Positions 51,170 to 60,641 are shown, counted from the stretch's first letter. The stretch is DNA of 64,000 nucleotides from Kitasatospora sp052076145 (GCF_052076145.1 NZ_CP197246.1:7564001-7628000), one strand, 5' to 3'. Numbers and translations are program-made. Notes: a model not told the origin generated them from the letters alone.

Positions 51170-51907
51170 ATGACCGACAAGCCGCCGCCCGCCCGCACCA
51201 CCGAGCCCCACCGCCCCGGCATCGACACCCCTGACCACCGTGGCCGCACCGGCCTCGACCAGGTCGGGCGCGACCTGCACCGCAACCCCGACGTCGTGGT
51301 CCGCGACGTGGAGCTCACCTCGCAGGGCTGGCACGTCCTGCGCCGCACCACCTTCGACCACCGGCGCCGCGACGGACGCTGGGCCACCCAGCAGCACGAG
51401 ACGTACGACCGCGGCAACGGCGCGGTCGTCCTGCCGTACGACGTCCAGCGCGGATGCGTGCTGCTCACCCGCCAGTTCCGCTACCCGGCCTACGTCAACG
51501 ACCACCCGGACGGCATGCTCGTCGAGGCCGCGGCAGGGCTGCTCGACGGCGACGACCCGCTCGCCGCAGTCCGGCGCGAGGCCGCCGAGGAGCTCGGCGT
51601 CGCGCTCGGCCCGCTCACCCACGTCTTCGACGCCTACATGAGCCCCGGCTCGGTCACCGAACGCCTGCACTGCTACGCGGCCCCCTACACGCCGGCCGAC
51701 CGCACAGGGGACGGCGGCGGGCTGGAGGGCGAGGGCGAGGACATCGAGGTGCTCGAACTGCCCTTCGCCGACACCCTCGCCATGATCTGCGACGGCCGCA
51801 TCGCCGACGGCAAGACCATCATGCTCCTCCAATGGGCCGCCCTGGACGGACCCTTCGCCCCCGCCGCGCCCTGCACGAGCGGGCAGGGCGTCGCGATTCG
51901 GGGATGA
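51170..51907 (+). CDS. NUDIX hydrolase, GDP-mannose/ADP-ribose pyrophosphatase-like
   Basis: A 245-residue NUDIX protein. The box is recognisable in the central region (G-L-L-D-G-D-D-P-L-A-A-V-R-R-E-A-A-E-E-L-G, with Asp in place of the first Glu), preceded by a conserved N-terminal strand segment (G-A-V-V-L-P-Y-D) and a long N-terminal extension of about 60 residues. The arrangement resembles NudK/ADP-sugar pyrophosphatases, which split GDP-mannose or ADP-ribose. Gene divergent from a DeoR-type regulator; the ATG at 51170 lies in that intergenic gap. Confidence 0.85.
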   Translation: MTDKPPPARTTEPHRPGIDTPDHRGRTGLDQVGRDLHRNPDVVVRDVELTSQGWHVLRRTTFDHRRRDGRWATQQHETYDRGNGAVVLPYDVQRGCVLLTRQFRYPAYVNDHPDGMLVEAAAGLLDGDDPLAAVRREAAEELGVALGPLTHVFDAYMSPGSVTERLHCYAAPYTPADRTGDGGGLEGEGEDIEVLELPFADTLAMICDGRIADGKTIMLLQWAALDGPFAPAAPCTSGQGVAIRG

Positions 51908-51914
51908 TGGGGGG

Positions 51915-52325
51915 ATGGCTCATCTCGGACTGGTTGCCGTCGTCGTGCGGGACTACGACGAGGCGATCGCGTTCTACGTGGACGTCCTCGGCTTCGACCT
52001 GATGGAGGACACTCCGGTGGGCGGCGGCAAGCGGTGGGTGGTGGTCCGGCCGCCGGGAGCGCAGGAGACGGGTGTCCTCCTGGCCAGAGCCGCGACCGGC
52101 GAACAGTACGCCCACATCGGGGACCAGACCGGAGGACGCGTCGGCTGGTTCCTGAACACCGACGACTTCGCCCGCGACCATGCGCGCATGAAGGCGGCCG
52201 GGGTCACCTTCGAGGAGGAGCCACGCGCAGAGCAGTACGGCCTGGTCGCCGTCTTCCGTGACCTGTACGGCAACCGCTGGGACCTGATCCAGCTGCATCG
52301 GGACCGCCTGCGGGAGCAGAGCTGA
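51915..52325 (+). CDS. VOC-family protein, glyoxalase/bleomycin-resistance type
   Basis: A 136-residue VOC protein with L-V-A-V-V-V-R-D-Y-D-E-A at the start, the W-V-V-V-R-P-P-G strand and the C-terminal D-L-Y-G-N-R-W-D-L-I segment. It follows the NUDIX gene after seven bases on the same strand and probably shares its transcript. The function is unknown; many such proteins in actinobacteria are uncharacterised. Confidence 0.87.
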   Translation: MAHLGLVAVVVRDYDEAIAFYVDVLGFDLMEDTPVGGGKRWVVVRPPGAQETGVLLARAATGEQYAHIGDQTGGRVGWFLNTDDFARDHARMKAAGVTFEEEPRAEQYGLVAVFRDLYGNRWDLIQLHRDRLREQS

Positions 52326-52330
52326 CGGAG

Positions 52331-52357
52331 CAGCAGGTTGTTGCCTCCCACCTGCTG
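52331..52357. terminator. Weak hairpin between convergent genes
   Basis: CAGCAGGT and ACCTGCTG (8-bp arms, 11-base loop) lie between the VOC stop at 52325 and the stop of the leftward glycosidase gene at 52389. It is a plausible but modest terminator. Confidence 0.4.
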
Positions 52358-52388
52358 GGGCCGTGCGGCGCCGCCTCCTGGGAGGGGG

Positions 52389-53996
52389 TCAGGCTGCCGA
52401 GTACCAGATCTGGGCGTTGGTGCCGTTGCAGGTCCACAGGTCCAGCGGGACGCCCGGGGTGCCGGTGGACCTCGGGTCGTCGAGGCACTTGCCGGAGGTC
52501 GGGTTCAGCAGGTAGCCGGTGGGGGAGAGCAGCCACTGCTGGGCGGCTGAGCCGGAGCAGGGGGCGAGCTGGACGGGGCTGCCGACGGCGCCGGTGGGGC
52601 CGGCGTCCAGGCAGGCGCCGGTGGAGACGCGGAGGGTGCCGTCCTTGACGAGCTGCCAGTTCTGCGGCGGGGTGGGGGTGGAGCTGCAGCCGTGGAGGCT
52701 GACCGAGCCGGCGTTCTCGACCGCGCCGCTGAGGCAGAGGTTGGCCGCCTTGTTGGTGAAGGCGCTCCAGATCGGCTGGCCGCCGTAGGGGTAGCGCCAG
52801 TCCTGGCCGTCCGCGCCGCAGCTCCACAGGATCAGCTGGGTGCCGTTGGTGGTCGAGGAGGCCGGGTCGGCCAGGCAGAGGCCGGACTGCGGGTTCAGCA
52901 GGCCCTTGGCGTTCTGCGTCCACACCTGAGAGCCGGTGCCGTTGCAGGGGTAGAGCTGGACGGGGGTGCCGTTGGTGGTGCCGCCGCTGGTGACATCTAG
53001 GCACTTGCCGAGGGCCTGGACGGTGCCGTCGTTGCCGATCGTCCAGGTCTGGCCCGGGGTCGCGGCGCAGTCCCAGATGTCGGCCGGCATGCTCCAACTG
53101 CCGGTTTTCGCACCGTTGTTACCGGCGTCGAGGCACTTGCCGGGGAGGCCGGAGGTCAGGTTGCCGGTCGGTAGCCCGATGGCCGGCTGGTAGGAGAACG
53201 AGGTGGTGGCGAGCCCGGCGCCGCCGTTCCAGATCTCGAAACCAGCCTGTACGGAGCAGAGTTGACCGGTGGCGGGGACGAAGCCACGGACCACGGCGTC
53301 GGAGGTGACGGTGCGCAGGTTCAGGTCGTAGACGGAGGTGGTCGGCGTGGTCATCAGGTAGCTGATGACCTGCTTGCCGGTGCCGGTGTCCTGGTACTGG
53401 TAGACCTGGTACGTCCGGCCGCCGAGGGTGACCTGCTGGGTGGCGGTGCCCAACGGGACGGGCCCGCCCTGCCGGTTGAGCCAGAGCATCAGCTCGTGCG
53501 AGGTGGTGGCGCCGCAGCCGCCGGCGGTGTCCGCGTACCAGATGTCGTAGGAGGTGTCGTACTGCCCCGCGACGCCGGTGGTGGTCCGCCAGCTGGTCAG
53601 CGTGTCGCCCATGGTGGCCACGGGCGTGGGGAGTTCACCGGTGCGGGGGAGGTACTCGATGCGGGTGTACGCGCCGGGGGCGCCGGGCCGGGTGTTGGTG
53701 GCGCTGGTGAGCGCGCTGGTGGCGACGGTGAAGTTCGCGCCCCCGTCGCTGCTCATGCAGACCTCGGCCGAGGAGTTCCACTCGTCCGGCATGATCAGGT
53801 ACCGGCCACCGCCCACGGCCGCCGAACCGTACGGGCCGTTGGCGGAGGTGCACAGCGACACCGGCTGGTCGGCCTGCGCCGCTCCGGCGAATCCGCCCTG
53901 CACGCCGCCGACCAGTGCGAGGGCCACGAGAACGGCGCGCGCCTGCCGTCGGAGCGAACTGTGGCCGGAGCGGTCGAGAAGGTGATGGAGCTTCAA
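52389..53996 (-). CDS. Secreted GH12-like glycosidase with two ricin-type lectin domains
   Basis: Exported protein of about 535 residues. The signal peptide is followed by a GH12-like beta-jelly-roll domain (about 45-270). The candidate nucleophile is the Glu of H-E-L-M-L-W-L and the candidate acid is the Glu of G-F-E-I-W, both near the positions seen in endoglucanases and xyloglucanases of this family. Two beta-trefoil (ricin/CBM13) blocks with repeated Q-x-W motifs occupy the C-terminal half. They would hold the enzyme on plant polysaccharide. The likely start is a TTG at 53996, with GGGGGAAG upstream. Cellulose or xyloglucan is the probable substrate. Confidence 0.83.
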   Translation of the reverse strand: MKLHHLLDRSGHSSLRRQARAVLVALALVGGVQGGFAGAAQADQPVSLCTSANGPYGSAAVGGGRYLIMPDEWNSSAEVCMSSDGGANFTVATSALTSATNTRPGAPGAYTRIEYLPRTGELPTPVATMGDTLTSWRTTTGVAGQYDTSYDIWYADTAGGCGATTSHELMLWLNRQGGPVPLGTATQQVTLGGRTYQVYQYQDTGTGKQVISYLMTTPTTSVYDLNLRTVTSDAVVRGFVPATGQLCSVQAGFEIWNGGAGLATTSFSYQPAIGLPTGNLTSGLPGKCLDAGNNGAKTGSWSMPADIWDCAATPGQTWTIGNDGTVQALGKCLDVTSGGTTNGTPVQLYPCNGTGSQVWTQNAKGLLNPQSGLCLADPASSTTNGTQLILWSCGADGQDWRYPYGGQPIWSAFTNKAANLCLSGAVENAGSVSLHGCSSTPTPPQNWQLVKDGTLRVSTGACLDAGPTGAVGSPVQLAPCSGSAAQQWLLSPTGYLLNPTSGKCLDDPRSTGTPGVPLDLWTCNGTNAQIWYSAA

Positions 53997-54097
53997 GTGT
54001 GCTTCCCCCTGGGAGAGACGGGCGTGTCCGACAAGATCAGACTGTAGCGGGCACGCCGCCGCCGATCGCACACCCGTTCGTGCACTCGTGCGGACCG

Positions 54098-55675
54098 CTA
54101 CCGGGGCAGCTCCTCCAGGACGGCCTGGGCCGCGTTGTGGCCCGGGATGCCGCTGACCCCGCCACCGCGCACGGCCCCGGCGCCGCACAGCAGCACGTTC
54201 GGGTACGCCGTCGCGACGCCCCAGCGGGCCGCAGCGCCGTCCAACGGCCCGGTGGCGAACGGGAAGGAGAGGTCCTGGTGGAAGATGTGACCGCCCGGCA
54301 GGCCGACCTCCCGCTCCAGGTCCAGCGGCGTCTTCGCCTCCACGCAGGGCCGTCCGTCGGCGTCCGCCGCCAGGCAGTCGGCGACGGGCTCGGCCAGCAC
54401 CAGGTCGAGCTGCGCCAGACTCGCCGCCAGCGCACGCTCCTTCGCCGCCGGGTCGGTGAACAGCCGTGCGGGCATGTGCAGTCCGAACAGGGTGAGCGTT
54501 TGGAACCCCTGCCGGACGGCCTCGGGGCCCAGGATCGACGGGTCGGTGAGGGTGTGGCAGTAGATCTCCGACGGCGGCGCCGACGGCAGTACGCCCGCCG
54601 CCGCCTCGGCGTAGGCCGCCTCCAACTGCCGGTAGCCCTCGGCGATGTGGAACGTCCCGGCGAAGGCCTCGCGCGGATCGGCGGCGGTGTCCCGGAGCCG
54701 TGGCAGCCGCCGCAGCACCATGTTGACCTTCAGCTGGGCGCCCTCCGGCGCGGGGCCGGGATCCTCGCCCATCAGCCGCGCGAGCGTCGCCGGAGCGGCG
54801 TTCACCAGCACCCGGCGGCCCGCCACCAACACCTCGCCGTCACGGTGGCGGTACGACACCTCGGCGGGCCCGACGCCGTCGGTGGCGATGGCCGTGACCT
54901 CGCAGTCGGTACGGATCTCCGCGCCCGCCGCCAACGCCGCCTCCGCCAGCGCACCCGTCACCGCGCCCATCCCGCCGACCGGCACGTCCCAGTCGCCCGT
55001 CCCGTTGCCGATCACGTGGTAGAGGAAGCAGCGGTTCTGCAGCAGCGAGAGGTCGTGGGCATGGGTGAAGGTGCCGATCAGCGCGTCCGTCAGCACCACG
55101 CCGCGCACCAGGTCGTCGGCGAAGTCCCGCTCGACGGCCTCGCCCAGCGGCCGCTCGAACAGCGCCTCCCACGCGGCGTCGTCCGCGACCCGCCGACGCA
55201 GCTCGGCCCTGGTGGGCAGCGGCTCGGTGAGCGACGGGAACACCCGCCGGGCGACCTGCCCGGTCGTCCCGTAGAAGCGCTGCCAGGCCTCCCACTCCCG
55301 CTCCGAGCCGGTCAGCGCCCGGAACGACTCCCGGGTCCGGCCCGGGTCGGCCGCATCCACCAGCAGCCCGGTGGGCTTCCCGTCCAGGGCGGTGGGCGTG
55401 TACGAGGAGATCCGCCGACGCCGCAGCTCCAGCCGGAGCCCGAGCTCCCGGACGACCTTGTGCGGCAGCAGGCTCACCAGGTACGAGTAGCGCGAGAGCC
55501 GGGCGTCGACCCCCGCGAACGCGAAGTCCGACACTGCCGCCCCACCCACCCGGGCCAGCCGCTCGAGCACCAGCACCCGGTGCCCGGCCCGCGCCAGGTA
55601 CGCCGCCGCCACCAGCCCGTTGTGTCCGCCACCGACGATCACCACGTCGTACCGAGCCCGCGAGTTCGCATCCAC
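54098..55675 (-). CDS. Phytoene-desaturase-like FAD oxidoreductase
   Basis: A 525-residue flavoprotein with the dinucleotide-binding motif V-I-V-G-G-G-H-N-G-L-V-A-A at the N-terminus and G-G-V-S-G-I-P-G-H-N-A-A near the end, which is the typical pair for the phytoene-desaturase/PYROXD2 family. A carotenoid substrate is not implied: most actinobacterial members outside carotenoid clusters have no known substrate, and no carotenoid genes are nearby. GTG start at 55675. It diverges from the lipase-like gene. Confidence 0.85.
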   Translation of the reverse strand: MDANSRARYDVVIVGGGHNGLVAAAYLARAGHRVLVLERLARVGGAAVSDFAFAGVDARLSRYSYLVSLLPHKVVRELGLRLELRRRRISSYTPTALDGKPTGLLVDAADPGRTRESFRALTGSEREWEAWQRFYGTTGQVARRVFPSLTEPLPTRAELRRRVADDAAWEALFERPLGEAVERDFADDLVRGVVLTDALIGTFTHAHDLSLLQNRCFLYHVIGNGTGDWDVPVGGMGAVTGALAEAALAAGAEIRTDCEVTAIATDGVGPAEVSYRHRDGEVLVAGRRVLVNAAPATLARLMGEDPGPAPEGAQLKVNMVLRRLPRLRDTAADPREAFAGTFHIAEGYRQLEAAYAEAAAGVLPSAPPSEIYCHTLTDPSILGPEAVRQGFQTLTLFGLHMPARLFTDPAAKERALAASLAQLDLVLAEPVADCLAADADGRPCVEAKTPLDLEREVGLPGGHIFHQDLSFPFATGPLDGAAARWGVATAYPNVLLCGAGAVRGGGVSGIPGHNAAQAVLEELPR

Positions 55676-55860
55676 GCGGCCACGCTACGGCACCCCACCA
55701 CCCCGGGAAAGAGGCACGCGGGCCTACTGCACGCGGGCCCACTGTTCGTCAGCTGCCTGCCGTCAGACCGGGGATGTAAGCCTCGGGGCTAATAGCCGAC
55801 AGGCGGGGTCAGACGGTGGTCGGATGTGTCCGGGACGGGCCCGGTGACAGTGTTCGGGGC

Positions 55861-57081
55861 ATGAAGACCTCACCGTTCAAGGGCCGGAACACACTGACGC
55901 GCCGTCGTATGCTGGGCGCCGCACTGGCGGTCGGAGCCGCCGCACCGCTCAGCCTCTCCGGCGCCGCCTGGGCGGCCCCGGTCACAGCCCCGGCCGCCCC
56001 CGCAGGCCCGGCGCGGCTGACCCTTCCGCAGCCCACGGGGCCGCACCCGGTGGGCACCGTCGCGCTGCACCTCCTCGACGCCTCCCGTCCGGACCCGGTG
56101 GCGGGCCCCGGCCGTCACCGCGAGCTGATGGCCAGTGTTTGGTACCCGGCCGGGCACGTCGACGGCCACGCACCCGCGCCCTGGATGGCCGACGGCGCGC
56201 TGCGGGCGTTCCTCACGGACACGGGCTTCACCATCGACCCCGCACTCGGCCCGCTCACCTCCGGCCACGTGGGCGCCCCCGTCCACCGCTCGGGCCACCG
56301 CCTGCCCGTGGTGGTGTACTCGCACGGCGCGCACAGCCACCGCGCCGACCACACCGTCATGGTCCAGGAACTCGCCAGCCACGGCTACGTCGTGGTCACC
56401 GTCGACCACACCTACGACGCGTTCACCGAGTTCCCCGACGGCCGGGTCCTCGTCCCGCTCAGGGGCGGCGAACACCCGATGGGGCCGAAGGACTTCGCCG
56501 CGGACATCCGCTTCCTCCTCGACTGCGTCGAGGACCTCGCCGCCGGGCGCAACCCCGACGCCGACCGCCGACCGCTGCCCGCAGGCCTGCTCCACGCCCT
56601 CGACCCGCACCGCATCGGCATGTTCGGCTGGTCGAAGGGCGGCACGGCGACCGCCCTGACCATGCTCGCCGACCAGCGGGTCCGCGCCGGGCTGAGCCTC
56701 GACGGCCCGATGCAGCCGACCATCACCGCAGACCTCGACCGGCCGTTCATGATGATGACCGCCGAGTTCACCCGGGCCGACCAGCCGGACGTCGCCGAGT
56801 TCTGGCCGCACCTGCGGGGCTGGCGGCTCAACGTCCAGGCCGACGGCGCCGTCCACAGCTCGTACGGCGACAACCAGGTGCTCATCCCGCAAGCGGCGAA
56901 GATCCTCGGCATGACCGACGAGCAGCTCAAGGCGTGGATCGGCACCCTCGACCCGGCCCGCGCGGTACGGATCCAGCAGGCCTACCCGCCCGCCTTCTTC
57001 GACCTCCACCTGCGCCACCACGACGGCCACCTCCTCGACGGGCCGTCCCGGGCCTTCCCGGAGGTGAAGTTCCTCCCGTAG
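55861..57081 (+). CDS. Tat-exported alpha/beta hydrolase, PAF-acetylhydrolase/lipase-like
   Basis: A 406-residue secreted esterase-type protein. A Tat signal (L-T-R-R-R-M-L-G) is followed by an alpha/beta hydrolase fold with the oxyanion strand V-V-V-Y-S-H-G-A-H, a nucleophile elbow G-W-S-K-G-G (about residue 260) and a later D-G-P and H-S-S. This fits the platelet-activating-factor acetylhydrolase or Streptomyces lipase group that cleaves small esters. The ATG at 55861 gives the full twin-arginine signal. Confidence 0.85.
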   Translation: MKTSPFKGRNTLTRRRMLGAALAVGAAAPLSLSGAAWAAPVTAPAAPAGPARLTLPQPTGPHPVGTVALHLLDASRPDPVAGPGRHRELMASVWYPAGHVDGHAPAPWMADGALRAFLTDTGFTIDPALGPLTSGHVGAPVHRSGHRLPVVVYSHGAHSHRADHTVMVQELASHGYVVVTVDHTYDAFTEFPDGRVLVPLRGGEHPMGPKDFAADIRFLLDCVEDLAAGRNPDADRRPLPAGLLHALDPHRIGMFGWSKGGTATALTMLADQRVRAGLSLDGPMQPTITADLDRPFMMMTAEFTRADQPDVAEFWPHLRGWRLNVQADGAVHSSYGDNQVLIPQAAKILGMTDEQLKAWIGTLDPARAVRIQQAYPPAFFDLHLRHHDGHLLDGPSRAFPEVKFLP

Positions 57082-57197
57082 CACCGCCAGTTGACTGTCC
57101 GGCAGGGCAACGCCGCTGTTTGGTCGGTCGGAGTGCGGGAAGACGCTGCCCGCGAGGCGCCGGGCAGCGCGCCTCTCCGACGGGAGGCGGACACACC

Positions 57198-57626
57198 ATG
57201 AGCCGGGACGACACCAGAGCGGACGGCACCACGAGCGCCGAGATCCAGGTCGAGCTGTTCGGGCCGATGCCGGGAGGCCAGGTCCAGCTGTCCGCCCTCT
57301 GGAGCTACGACCCGCGCGATCCGTTCGCCGTCCACGTCGACTTCCGGCTCCCGTTCGACGGAGCGACGCGCTGGACCTTCGCCCGCGACCTGCTGGCGGC
57401 CGGCCTGGACGTGCCCTCGGGCGACGGCGACGTGGCCCTCGCGCCCGAGCTGGGGCACCGCCGTGTGCTGCTCATGCTGTGCGGCAGCGGTGGCGCGGCC
57501 GTCCTGCGGTGCGAACAGGCCTCGCTGCACGGCTTCCTCAACAGCACCTTCGCCGAGGTGCCGGGCGGAGCCGAGCGCTGCGCGGAGGAACTCGACCGGT
57601 GGCTGAAGACCGTCCAGCCCGCCTGA
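57198..57626 (+). CDS. SsgA-like protein (SALP family), sporulation/cell division regulator
   Basis: A 142-residue member of the SsgA-like family, specific to sporulating actinomycetes. The diagnostic S-A-L-W-S-Y-D-P-R-D-P-F-A-V and T-F-A-R-D-L-L segments are present. Members localise division or spore-wall machinery in aerial hyphae. A good ribosome site (GGGAGGCGG) precedes the ATG. It is followed by an MscS-type channel after 55 bases. This gene is the strongest taxonomic marker in the window. Confidence 0.9.
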   Translation: MSRDDTRADGTTSAEIQVELFGPMPGGQVQLSALWSYDPRDPFAVHVDFRLPFDGATRWTFARDLLAAGLDVPSGDGDVALAPELGHRRVLLMLCGSGGAAVLRCEQASLHGFLNSTFAEVPGGAERCAEELDRWLKTVQPA

Positions 57627-57681
57627 AGCAACGCCGGGGGTCGACCGACGGGCGACAGCTCCGGCAGAGAGGAGGACATCC

Positions 57682-58719
57682 GTGTGGAGCGTGCTCAGGC
57701 CGATCGGGGTGGTCGGCGCGGTGGTGCTGGCTGTCCTCGCGGCGGACCGCCTGGTGCTGCTGACGTCCCGTCGGCTCGCGGGGCGGCTGCCGGATTCGCA
57801 GCCGCTCCGCCTGCTGCGCGACTGCCGCCTGCCGACACTGCTGACGCTCGGCTCGCTGCTGCTGCTCGCGGCCGAGCCCGGCATCGGACTCACCGCCCGC
57901 GCACGGGGGCCGATGCGGCACACGCTGCTTCTCGTCGTACTGGCCGTCGGAGCCTGGCTCGCCACCCGGCTCGTGACGCTGCTGATCGACGGCTCGATGG
58001 CGCACTACGCACGCGAGCGCCGCGACCCGGCCCAGCTGCGCCGGGTGCGGACCCAGACGGTGATGCTGCGCCGACTCGCCGGCGCCGCCATCGCCGTGCT
58101 GGGCCTCGCGGCGGCGCTGATGACCTTCCCGCAGGTCCGTGCCGTCGGCGCCAGCCTGCTCGCCTCGGCGGGGATCGCCGGGCTGCTGGTCGGAGTCGCC
58201 GCGCAGAGCACCCTCGCCAACATCTTCGCGGGCATCCAGTTGGCGTTCGGCGACATGGTGCGGCTCGGCGACGAGGTCGTGGTGGCGGGTGACTGGGGCA
58301 CGGTCGAGGAGATCACGCTGACCTATGTGGTGATCACGACCTGGGACCAGCGGCGGATCGTGATGCCGGTCTCGTACTTCGTCGGCAAGCCGTTCGAGAA
58401 CTGGTCCCGGCGCGACCCCGCGATCACCGGGACGGCCCTGCTCCATCTCGACCACCGGACGCCGATGGCCCGGCTCCGGACGGAATTCGACCGGCTGCTC
58501 AAGGAGACCCCCTGGTGGGACGGCGCAGGCAGCGCGCTCCAACTGGTCGACACAACCCCCACCACCATCGTCGTCCGCGCGCTGATGACCGCGCGCAGCG
58601 CGTCCGACGCATTCGAACTGCGCTGCTGGGTCCGGGAAGGGCTCATCGCCTTCCTCTGCGAGCACGCCCCGGAGTCGCTGCCGCACATAGGCGTATCCCA
58701 CCGTACGGAAGCGGACTGA
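57682..58719 (+). CDS. MscS-family mechanosensitive channel
   Basis: A 345-residue membrane protein. Three to four N-terminal helices (residues 1-140) lead to the pore helix (A-S-L-L-A-S-A-G-I-A-G-L-L-V-G-V-A-A-Q) and the beta-domain L-A-F-G-D-M-V-R-L-G-D-E-V, with a C-terminal cytoplasmic alpha/beta region. It relieves turgor on osmotic downshift. GTG start at 57682; the gene lies 55 bases after the SALP gene and is convergent with the BrkB-type gene. Confidence 0.9.
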   Translation: MWSVLRPIGVVGAVVLAVLAADRLVLLTSRRLAGRLPDSQPLRLLRDCRLPTLLTLGSLLLLAAEPGIGLTARARGPMRHTLLLVVLAVGAWLATRLVTLLIDGSMAHYARERRDPAQLRRVRTQTVMLRRLAGAAIAVLGLAAALMTFPQVRAVGASLLASAGIAGLLVGVAAQSTLANIFAGIQLAFGDMVRLGDEVVVAGDWGTVEEITLTYVVITTWDQRRIVMPVSYFVGKPFENWSRRDPAITGTALLHLDHRTPMARLRTEFDRLLKETPWWDGAGSALQLVDTTPTTIVVRALMTARSASDAFELRCWVREGLIAFLCEHAPESLPHIGVSHRTEAD

Positions 58720-58743
58720 CCCGTCCCCGTCCCCGTCCCCGTC
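58720..58743. repeat. Four tandem CCCGTC hexamers between convergent genes
   Basis: Directly after the MscS stop, four perfect copies of CCCGTC run to 58743, 15 bases before the stop of the convergent BrkB-type gene. A short tandem tract of this kind changes length easily by slippage. It has no coding role. Confidence 0.6.
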
Positions 58744-58758
58744 CCGCGCCGGGCCCGC

Positions 58759-59733
58759 TCACTTCGGGCGGCGGCGGGCCCGGCGCGGGAAGCGGCTGCT
58801 CACCCGCTGCTCGGGACGCCGCTCCTCCTGTTCGGCGATGGCATCGAGGACCTGCTGGTCGGCCGCCGTCAGCGGTGGCTGCAGCAGGCTGCGCGGCCAG
58901 AGCCGGCGGGCCCGGACGACGTTGACCTCGGCGGCGTACACGGTCACCTGCGCGCTCAGGTACAGCCACCACAGGAGCCCCAGCACGGTGCCGAAGAAGC
59001 CGAAGACGGCCGTCGCGTGCCGCAGCTCGTGCGTGACCAGATAGCCGCCGAACGCCTGCAGGGCCGTCCACGCGGGGCCCGCCAGCAGGCAGCCCGGCAG
59101 CAGGGACCGGGTGTCGGCCTGCGCAGGCGTCAGAATCCGGAAGGAGACGAGGAAGAGGCCGATGTTCAGCACCGCCGAGCCCAGCAGCCCCAGCACCCGG
59201 CCGATGCCGCCACCTGCCACCCCGCCCACCACGGCGGCGCCCGCAGCGCTCAGCACCAGCCCGAGACCGAGCACACCGAGCAGCAGCAGACCACGGCCCA
59301 GCCGGGGAAGGAACCCCGGCCGACGCACGCCCGGGACGGCCCACACCTGCGCCATCGCGAACTGCAGCACCTGCGTGACGCCGAGCGAGCCGTACAGCAG
59401 CCCGACCAGCCCGACGACCAGCGCCAGGCCGCTGCCCTGCAACGACGAGACATTCTGGCTGAGCTGGCTGCCGATGATGGGGAAGTCGGCCAGGGCGGAG
59501 TTCAGCACCGCGTGCTGCGCCCCCGGGCTGTCGTGCAGTACGTAGCCGAGGATCGTGGTGAGCAGAAGCAGCAACGGAAAGACGGCGGTGAACGCGTAGT
59601 AGGTGATCAGCGCGGCCAGGAGGCCGCCGCGGTCGTCACCGTACTTGCGCACCACGCCGACGACGAAGCCCGGGGCGGTGCGGCGCTGCTGCATGCGGTC
59701 CAGGGCCCGGACCGTCCGTTCCGCGGCGTTCAC
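58759..59733 (-). CDS. YihY/BrkB-family membrane protein
   Basis: A 324-residue protein with six predicted membrane segments of the YihY/virulence-factor BrkB family (A-A-L-I-T-Y-Y-A-F-T-A-V-F-P-L at the start, L-L-W-W-L-Y-L-S-A-Q-V-T near the end) and a basic C-terminal tail. The function is not known; export of a small molecule is suspected. The GTG at 59733 with AGGAGG five bases ahead is the likely start. Confidence 0.87.
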   Translation of the reverse strand: MNAAERTVRALDRMQQRRTAPGFVVGVVRKYGDDRGGLLAALITYYAFTAVFPLLLLLTTILGYVLHDSPGAQHAVLNSALADFPIIGSQLSQNVSSLQGSGLALVVGLVGLLYGSLGVTQVLQFAMAQVWAVPGVRRPGFLPRLGRGLLLLGVLGLGLVLSAAGAAVVGGVAGGGIGRVLGLLGSAVLNIGLFLVSFRILTPAQADTRSLLPGCLLAGPAWTALQAFGGYLVTHELRHATAVFGFFGTVLGLLWWLYLSAQVTVYAAEVNVVRARRLWPRSLLQPPLTAADQQVLDAIAEQEERRPEQRVSSRFPRRARRRPK

Positions 59734-59920
59734 GGCCACCTCCTGGGTGCGGGTTGTCGGGGCTGGGCGTCTGCCCGTGATACCGGGAGTCACACCCGGC
59801 GGCCTCCCGCCGGCGCGCACGCGCAGGAGGCTCCACGGCGCCGCACGGCGATTGGTTCACGTCCGGGCCGCCGGTGACCCCGTACGAACGCGGCCGCCGC
59901 GCACAGCAGGTCCGCGCGCA

Positions 59921-59960
59921 CGACTGCTCCCCGGGGCAGGGCGCCTCCGGGGAGCGGTCG
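59921..59960. terminator. Hairpin terminator of the PRC-barrel gene
   Basis: A 14-bp stem with one mismatch (59921-59934 with 59947-59960) and a 12-base loop lies 15 bases beyond the leftward PRC-barrel gene stop. It is in the right place to end that transcript ahead of the BrkB-type gene's promoter. Confidence 0.65.
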
Positions 59961-59975
59961 TGCGGTGCGGCCAGG

Positions 59976-60641
59976 TCAGCCGTCGGAGTCCAGTTCCACC
60001 GGGGGCAGATCGCCGAGCTGCGCCCTGCTCAGGCGGACCCGGACGACGCCGTACCGCCAGTCCGTCTCGCTGATGGGGATGGCCACGGTCTTCCTGCCCC
60101 ACAGGTGCCCCTCCTGCAGCAGCACGTGTGTCACACCGTAGTCCCGGGGGTCGATCACCAGGCCCTGGACCCGGCCGATGTCACCGTCGGTGGCTTCGAC
60201 CTGGTCGCCGTGGCGGATCTGCACCTCACCGACGGGCACCCGTTCGTGCGTCGTCATCCGCCGCCCGCCGTCGGACATCATCAGGCCGATCCGGCCGACG
60301 CCCAGGCCGTAGTACGGGAAGAGCATCGCCTGCCCGGGGGCGTAGCCCAGTTGGTCGGTGACCCCGGGCAGGAACTCCGTCTCCTCGGCCGAGTCCAACC
60401 GCTGCACGTCGTCGATGCGGCCGCGCAGGTGGACACTCCCGCCGTCGCCGTCCTCCCCGCTCCCGGCCGGGTGCTCGTCGACCATGGACACCGGCACCAG
60501 GCGGTCCGCCGCACGGCCGCCCACCACGAGATGAGTGACCCTGCGCGCCACCGGGTCGATCACCACACGTTCCAGCCGCCCGTATCGGCCGTCCTCGCAG
60601 TGGACGTCCGCTCCGATCGCGTACTGCACCGTCGTACTCAT
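59976..60641 (-). CDS. Tandem PRC-barrel protein
   Basis: A 221-residue soluble protein with two PRC-barrel-like units. The first (residues 5-75) contains V-V-I-D-P-V-A-R-R-V-T-H-L-V-V and the second (about 140-195) G-L-V-I-D-P-R-D-Y-G-V-T-H-V-L-L. Between them is a negatively charged linker and an aromatic stretch (L-F-P-Y-Y-G-L-G-V). Such proteins bind other proteins or small ligands; roles in ribosome maturation and stress have been described for other PRC proteins, but not for this group. ATG at 60641. Confidence 0.82.
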   Translation of the reverse strand: MSTTVQYAIGADVHCEDGRYGRLERVVIDPVARRVTHLVVGGRAADRLVPVSMVDEHPAGSGEDGDGGSVHLRGRIDDVQRLDSAEETEFLPGVTDQLGYAPGQAMLFPYYGLGVGRIGLMMSDGGRRMTTHERVPVGEVQIRHGDQVEATDGDIGRVQGLVIDPRDYGVTHVLLQEGHLWGRKTVAIPISETDWRYGVVRVRLSRAQLGDLPPVELDSDG

